This document shows positions 22,051 to 24,699 of a stretch of DNA of 24,699 nucleotides, one piece after another; within the stretch, counting starts at the first letter, position 1; each line of letters starts with the position of its first letter. The notes beneath the pieces were generated by a model, which had not been told where the DNA came from, searched no databases, and saw only the letters and a program-made list of their open reading frames with translations. This DNA comes from Chloroflexota bacterium (GTDB lineage Bacteria; Chloroflexota; Dehalococcoidia; Lucifugimonadales; JAPUKM01), in the NCBI GenBank assembly GCA_027295645.1, contig JAPUKM010000072.1, positions 1 to 24,699 on the forward strand. The letters run 5' to 3'. The position numbers and the translations under genes were made by a program.

Positions 22051-23370
22051 ATGGTCACAGTGTCCATGCCTGTTCGGCGTTTCCACTCCCTCCTTGCAAT
22101 CGTGGCGGTGGCGCTCGTAATAGCCACCGGCTGTCAAAGGTTCCAGAGCGATGCGCCGGAGCCCACCCCGGCCCCCACGGACACTCCTATAGTGGCCACT
22201 GCCGTCCCCACGCCGTCCGTGGGAAGCGAGATCATCGAAGGCAGGCGCTACATTCGACAGCCCCTGCAGGGAGCGACACTTCGGTATGAGGAGCGGCTGG
22301 ACCCGGAGACGGTCTGGCAGTTGCAAGCCTCCTACGTCCTCTCGCGGCAATTGCTTACTGATGAGCTGGGTGTGGACCAGGCGATCCCCTTGGACATCTA
22401 CCTCTCCTCGGCCTCGGAGATCGTGCGGTTCGCCCAGGCCCATGACTTCCAGCATCCGGCATGGCTGGGAGGGTTCTACTACTTCCGGGAGCGCGACGGT
22501 CGGATTGAGGGAGCGGAGGTCTTCGTCAATGCCGCGGCCACCTCCATTCCACAGACCGTCGGCCATGAGATGACTCATCTGAGGACCCCCTCGGCCCCCA
22601 TCTGGCTCAGCGAGGGCATCGCCGAATATATGGGCAGCAGGGTGAGTACGATCCTGGACCCCTTGTGGCAGCAGCGGCGTATGCTTCAAGCACGTCATAC
22701 GGTGCGGTCCGCAGTGCTTGACGGCACCCTGCCAGGCTTTGAAGCGCTGACCCAGTTTGAGTGGAACGCCATAGGCGAATATGCCCTTCTGGAGATGATC
22801 TACTCGGAGACCTGGCAGATTTCAGAGTTCATAGCCAGGACATACGGCTCAGACACCCTCTCCCGGATACTGCTGCTCTATGACGAGGGTCTCTCGCACA
22901 CGGAAGACCCCTTCCCGCAGCTACTCGGGTTGTCGGCGGCCGACCTCTGGAGTGCCTTCGGCACAGATATCGTGGAGAACCTGAACGAGCAGGAGCGCGT
23001 TGGACGGACCCTCTGCTCCATCGATACGATAGCGAAGCGAAGTCTGGACGTTACCGACGATTGGAACAGCCTGGTCTCCCTGAGCTTCCTCCAGGACCAG
23101 CAGATAGTTCAGGCGCGTCTCCGCTCTGTCCATGAAGGCTGGCTGCGGTTGCTGAGCGACACCAAGGCCCTGGAGCCTTCCGGTGACGCCATCGCCGTTC
23201 GCGGCCTCTTCATCGACTACTTCGAGATCATGGTCCATGCCCTCCGTCTCTTCCAGCAGGGCGACACCTCCTCCGCCGATGCCTTCTTGAGCTTGGGGAA
23301 CGACATGGCTCTCCGAAGCGCCACAGTTATAAACAGCGCCTTTGCAGAGCGGTCCTGGCTATCCTGTTAG
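22051..23370 (+). CDS. Lipoprotein with gluzincin-type metallopeptidase motif (peptidase MA-like)
   Basis: A hydrophobic signal segment (about 12-26) ends in ATGC with Cys28 as likely lipid-attachment site, followed by a Pro/Thr-rich linker to about residue 58. The next domain carries HEMTH at 172-176 and, 12 residues later, WLSEGIAEY with Glu188, the arrangement of peptidase MA-like gluzincins: two zinc histidines, catalytic Glu173 and a third ligand. The remaining half (200-439) is mostly helical without a recognised domain. The ATG used has only a weak ribosome site; a second in-frame ATG (residue 6) is possible. It follows secF by 16 nt. Active extracytoplasmic peptidase is inferred; substrate unknown. 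Confidence 0.82.
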   Translation: MVTVSMPVRRFHSLLAIVAVALVIATGCQRFQSDAPEPTPAPTDTPIVATAVPTPSVGSEIIEGRRYIRQPLQGATLRYEERLDPETVWQLQASYVLSRQLLTDELGVDQAIPLDIYLSSASEIVRFAQAHDFQHPAWLGGFYYFRERDGRIEGAEVFVNAAATSIPQTVGHEMTHLRTPSAPIWLSEGIAEYMGSRVSTILDPLWQQRRMLQARHTVRSAVLDGTLPGFEALTQFEWNAIGEYALLEMIYSETWQISEFIARTYGSDTLSRILLLYDEGLSHTEDPFPQLLGLSAADLWSAFGTDIVENLNEQERVGRTLCSIDTIAKRSLDVTDDWNSLVSLSFLQDQQIVQARLRSVHEGWLRLLSDTKALEPSGDAIAVRGLFIDYFEIMVHALRLFQQGDTSSADAFLSLGNDMALRSATVINSAFAERSWLSC

Positions 23371-23385
23371 AAGAGGACTGCTTCA

Positions 23386-23823
23386 ATGAGTGACATGGTC
23401 CTGGCAATCCTGCTGGGAATCGCAGCAGCGATCGCCTTCGGCTTTGTGCCCGTCTTCGCGCGCCTCGGACTCGTCCACCTGCGCACCAACACCGGAGTCT
23501 TGACCTCTATGCTGGCCGGGCTATTCGTCGTGGGCCTCTTTGCCGTCCCACTGCACATCCGCGACATGTTCGCCATATCCATGCTGACGCTTCTGTGGGT
23601 CGCCATTCTTGGCTTCGCTAACTATCGCCTTGGCCGGTTCTTCAACTACACCTCAGTGCGACTCATTGGTGTGGCCCGGGCCAGTCCTCTCCTCGCTACC
23701 GCTCCACTCTGGGCAACGCTGGCCGCGATTGTTTTCCTGGGAGAGACCCCCAATGCCGCCACCCTGCTTGGCGTAGTGACCGTCGTTGGAGGGGTCGCGC
23801 TGATAGTGAGCGAGAGGTCTTAG
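23386..23823 (+). CDS. EamA/DMT-family half transporter, N-terminal-type
   Basis: The 145 residues make one EamA repeat with about five helices (roughly 5-23, 37-56, 64-83, 98-116 and 121-140). It has the usual end of a repeat, RASPLLATAPLWATLAAIVFLGETP followed by GVVTVVGGVALIV. The ATG follows AGAGGA and lies 15 nt after the lipoprotein gene. Most EamA transporters are about 300 residues with two such repeats. Here the second repeat is a separate frame beginning 4 nt after this stop. Either the two proteins form a heterodimer or a single gene has been broken at the linker. Substrate unknown. Confidence 0.82.
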   Translation: MSDMVLAILLGIAAAIAFGFVPVFARLGLVHLRTNTGVLTSMLAGLFVVGLFAVPLHIRDMFAISMLTLLWVAILGFANYRLGRFFNYTSVRLIGVARASPLLATAPLWATLAAIVFLGETPNAATLLGVVTVVGGVALIVSERS

Positions 23824-23827
23824 CAGC

Positions 23828-24307
23828 GTGGCGATACCTACTCTCAGAAAGCTTCGTCAGGGGACCGGTAGACCGGTCCTGCTGGGCATGGTTATCGCCG
23901 TAGCGGCGGCGATGAGCTACGGCTCCAGCCAGGTGATAGCCCGACAGTTGGTCACCGAGTCCGTCGCGCCTCTGGTCGTCTCCTTCCTCTCCATGGCGTT
24001 CGGCGTCGGCTTTTTCGCCGTCCAGGGCACCCAGGGGTTCAGAAAGGACCGCGGCGCTCCTCGCAGAGCCTTCGCCTTCATGGCCCTGGCCGGGGCGGCG
24101 GGATCAGCCGCTTCAGCAACCACCGTCATCGCATTGAGCTACGCGCCGGTTGCCACCGTCAGCCCCGTGGTCGGCGCAAGCCCTCTGATCTCCGTTCTGT
24201 TGGCCCACCGCTTTCTACAGCGATTGGAGAGGGTTACACCGCGGCTGTGGATCGGCGTCGCCATGGTGGTGGCCGGAATCACTCTTATCACCGCGAGCAA
24301 TGCATAA
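23828..24307 (+). CDS. EamA/DMT-family half transporter, C-terminal-type
   Basis: The 159 residues form the second EamA repeat: a 17-residue basic start, then GMVIAVAAAMSYGSSQVIARQL and about five helices, with IALSYAPVATVSPVVGASPLISVLLAH as the family's late signature. The start is GTG, preceded by GAGAGG ten bases upstream, and the frame differs from that of the preceding half. The two frames are both open over 23810-23823, so a single-base insertion or deletion there would fuse them into a normal 10-helix transporter. It ends 19 nt from the convergent oxidoreductase. Confidence 0.8.
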   Translation: MAIPTLRKLRQGTGRPVLLGMVIAVAAAMSYGSSQVIARQLVTESVAPLVVSFLSMAFGVGFFAVQGTQGFRKDRGAPRRAFAFMALAGAAGSAASATTVIALSYAPVATVSPVVGASPLISVLLAHRFLQRLERVTPRLWIGVAMVVAGITLITASNA

Positions 24308-24326
24308 CGCAGCAGCACGGGTCGGC

Positions 24327-24699
24327 CTACTCAGGCAGCACCACCACCCGACCGAACAGCCGCTTCTCCGCCATCCAGCCGACTCCCACGAGGACATCCT
24401 TGAGCGGCAGCGTTGCGTGAACGATGGGCGTGATGGCCCCCTCCGAGACCAGCTGAGCCGCCCGCTCCGTATGCCGTCGCTGTGCGCCCGTGGAGCCCAT
24501 GATCTTAGCGTCCCGGAAGAGCAACTCCGGCAGACTCACGTCTGTCCTCCCGTCGGCCACCTCGCCCAGCAGCACAAGGCGTCCATACTGGGCCAGCGCT
24601 CTCACCGACGAGGAGAAGAGGGGCGACCCCACCGTATCCAGGACCACGTTCACCCCCTCCTCGGCGGTCAGAGCCCGCACGATCTCCACGAAGTCCAGC
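24327..24699 (-). CDS. Zinc-type alcohol dehydrogenase / quinone oxidoreductase (MDR), C-terminal part only
   Basis: The visible 123 residues are the C-terminal part of a medium-chain dehydrogenase; the start lies beyond the right edge. GVNVVLDTVGSPLFSSSVRALAQYGRLVLLG is the end of the nucleotide-binding Rossmann domain, and the late segment reads ELLFRDAKIMGSTGAQRRHTERAAQLV then PLKDVLVGVGWMAEKRLFGRVVVLP, as in NADPH:quinone reductase-like members. An internal GTG near the edge is an unlikely start, because the cofactor domain would be incomplete. Substrate and zinc content cannot be judged from this part. Confidence 0.88.
   Translation of the reverse strand, partial: LDFVEIVRALTAEEGVNVVLDTVGSPLFSSSVRALAQYGRLVLLGEVADGRTDVSLPELLFRDAKIMGSTGAQRRHTERAAQLVSEGAITPIVHATLPLKDVLVGVGWMAEKRLFGRVVVLPE

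Noticed and set aside
1..24699. CRISPR arrays, insertion sequences, tRNA or rRNA genes, attachment sites
   Set aside because: No regularly spaced repeats, transposase motifs, cloverleaf patterns or rRNA-like blocks were found when reading both strands by eye.

Overview
The window is a GC-rich (roughly 60% by eye), tightly packed bacterial chromosome segment made up mostly of conserved core genes. I see no tRNA, rRNA, CRISPR array, insertion sequence or phage gene. The gene set best fits a Chloroflexota of the Dehalococcoidia/SAR202 type. The reasons are a B12-dependent class II ribonucleotide reductase, rsmH followed directly by ftsA and ftsZ with no mur, ftsI or ftsW genes between them (as expected of a lineage without peptidoglycan), lipoprotein signals with no outer-membrane genes, and an LLM-class flavin oxidoreductase. 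This placement is inference from content, not a phylogeny.

Left part, minus strand (1-5457). A B12-type ABC substrate-binding lipoprotein, cut by the window edge, has a strong promoter, a complete cobalamin riboswitch and an intrinsic terminator in its leader. Upstream of it is a putative operon nrdR - 64-aa ORF - nrdJ - 85-aa ORF, perhaps continuing into a 141-aa PIN-like protein. The nrdR leader holds two NrdR-box-like sites exactly 31 bp apart. Cobalamin uptake and the cobalamin-dependent enzyme of dNTP synthesis are therefore neighbours, each with its own recognisable control element.

Division block, minus strand (5553-9270). rsmH, ftsA and ftsZ run in that order from a good sigma70-like promoter and end in a strong hairpin terminator. 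A MogA/MoaB-family gene diverges from rsmH.

Middle, mostly plus strand (9428-14413). trmD, a six-helix membrane protein with its own promoter, and the PrkA kinase are followed by a convergent LLM-class oxidoreductase. The 5' end of that oxidoreductase is echoed by a 39-bp imperfect repeat just upstream.

Right part, plus strand (14596-24307). rplS (with a hairpin-rich leader) and priA come first. A tight run, def - cca - secD - secF - metalloprotease-like lipoprotein - two half-size EamA proteins, then starts from a near-consensus promoter overlapped by an operator-like palindrome. The window closes with the C-terminal part of a zinc-type alcohol dehydrogenase/quinone oxidoreductase on the minus strand.

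No clearly new multi-gene system is visible. The best leads are the B12/NrdR regulatory architecture, an AT-hook-like tail on NrdR, the small ORFs around nrdJ, a row of hairpins upstream of the riboswitch, the def palindrome and the split EamA pair.
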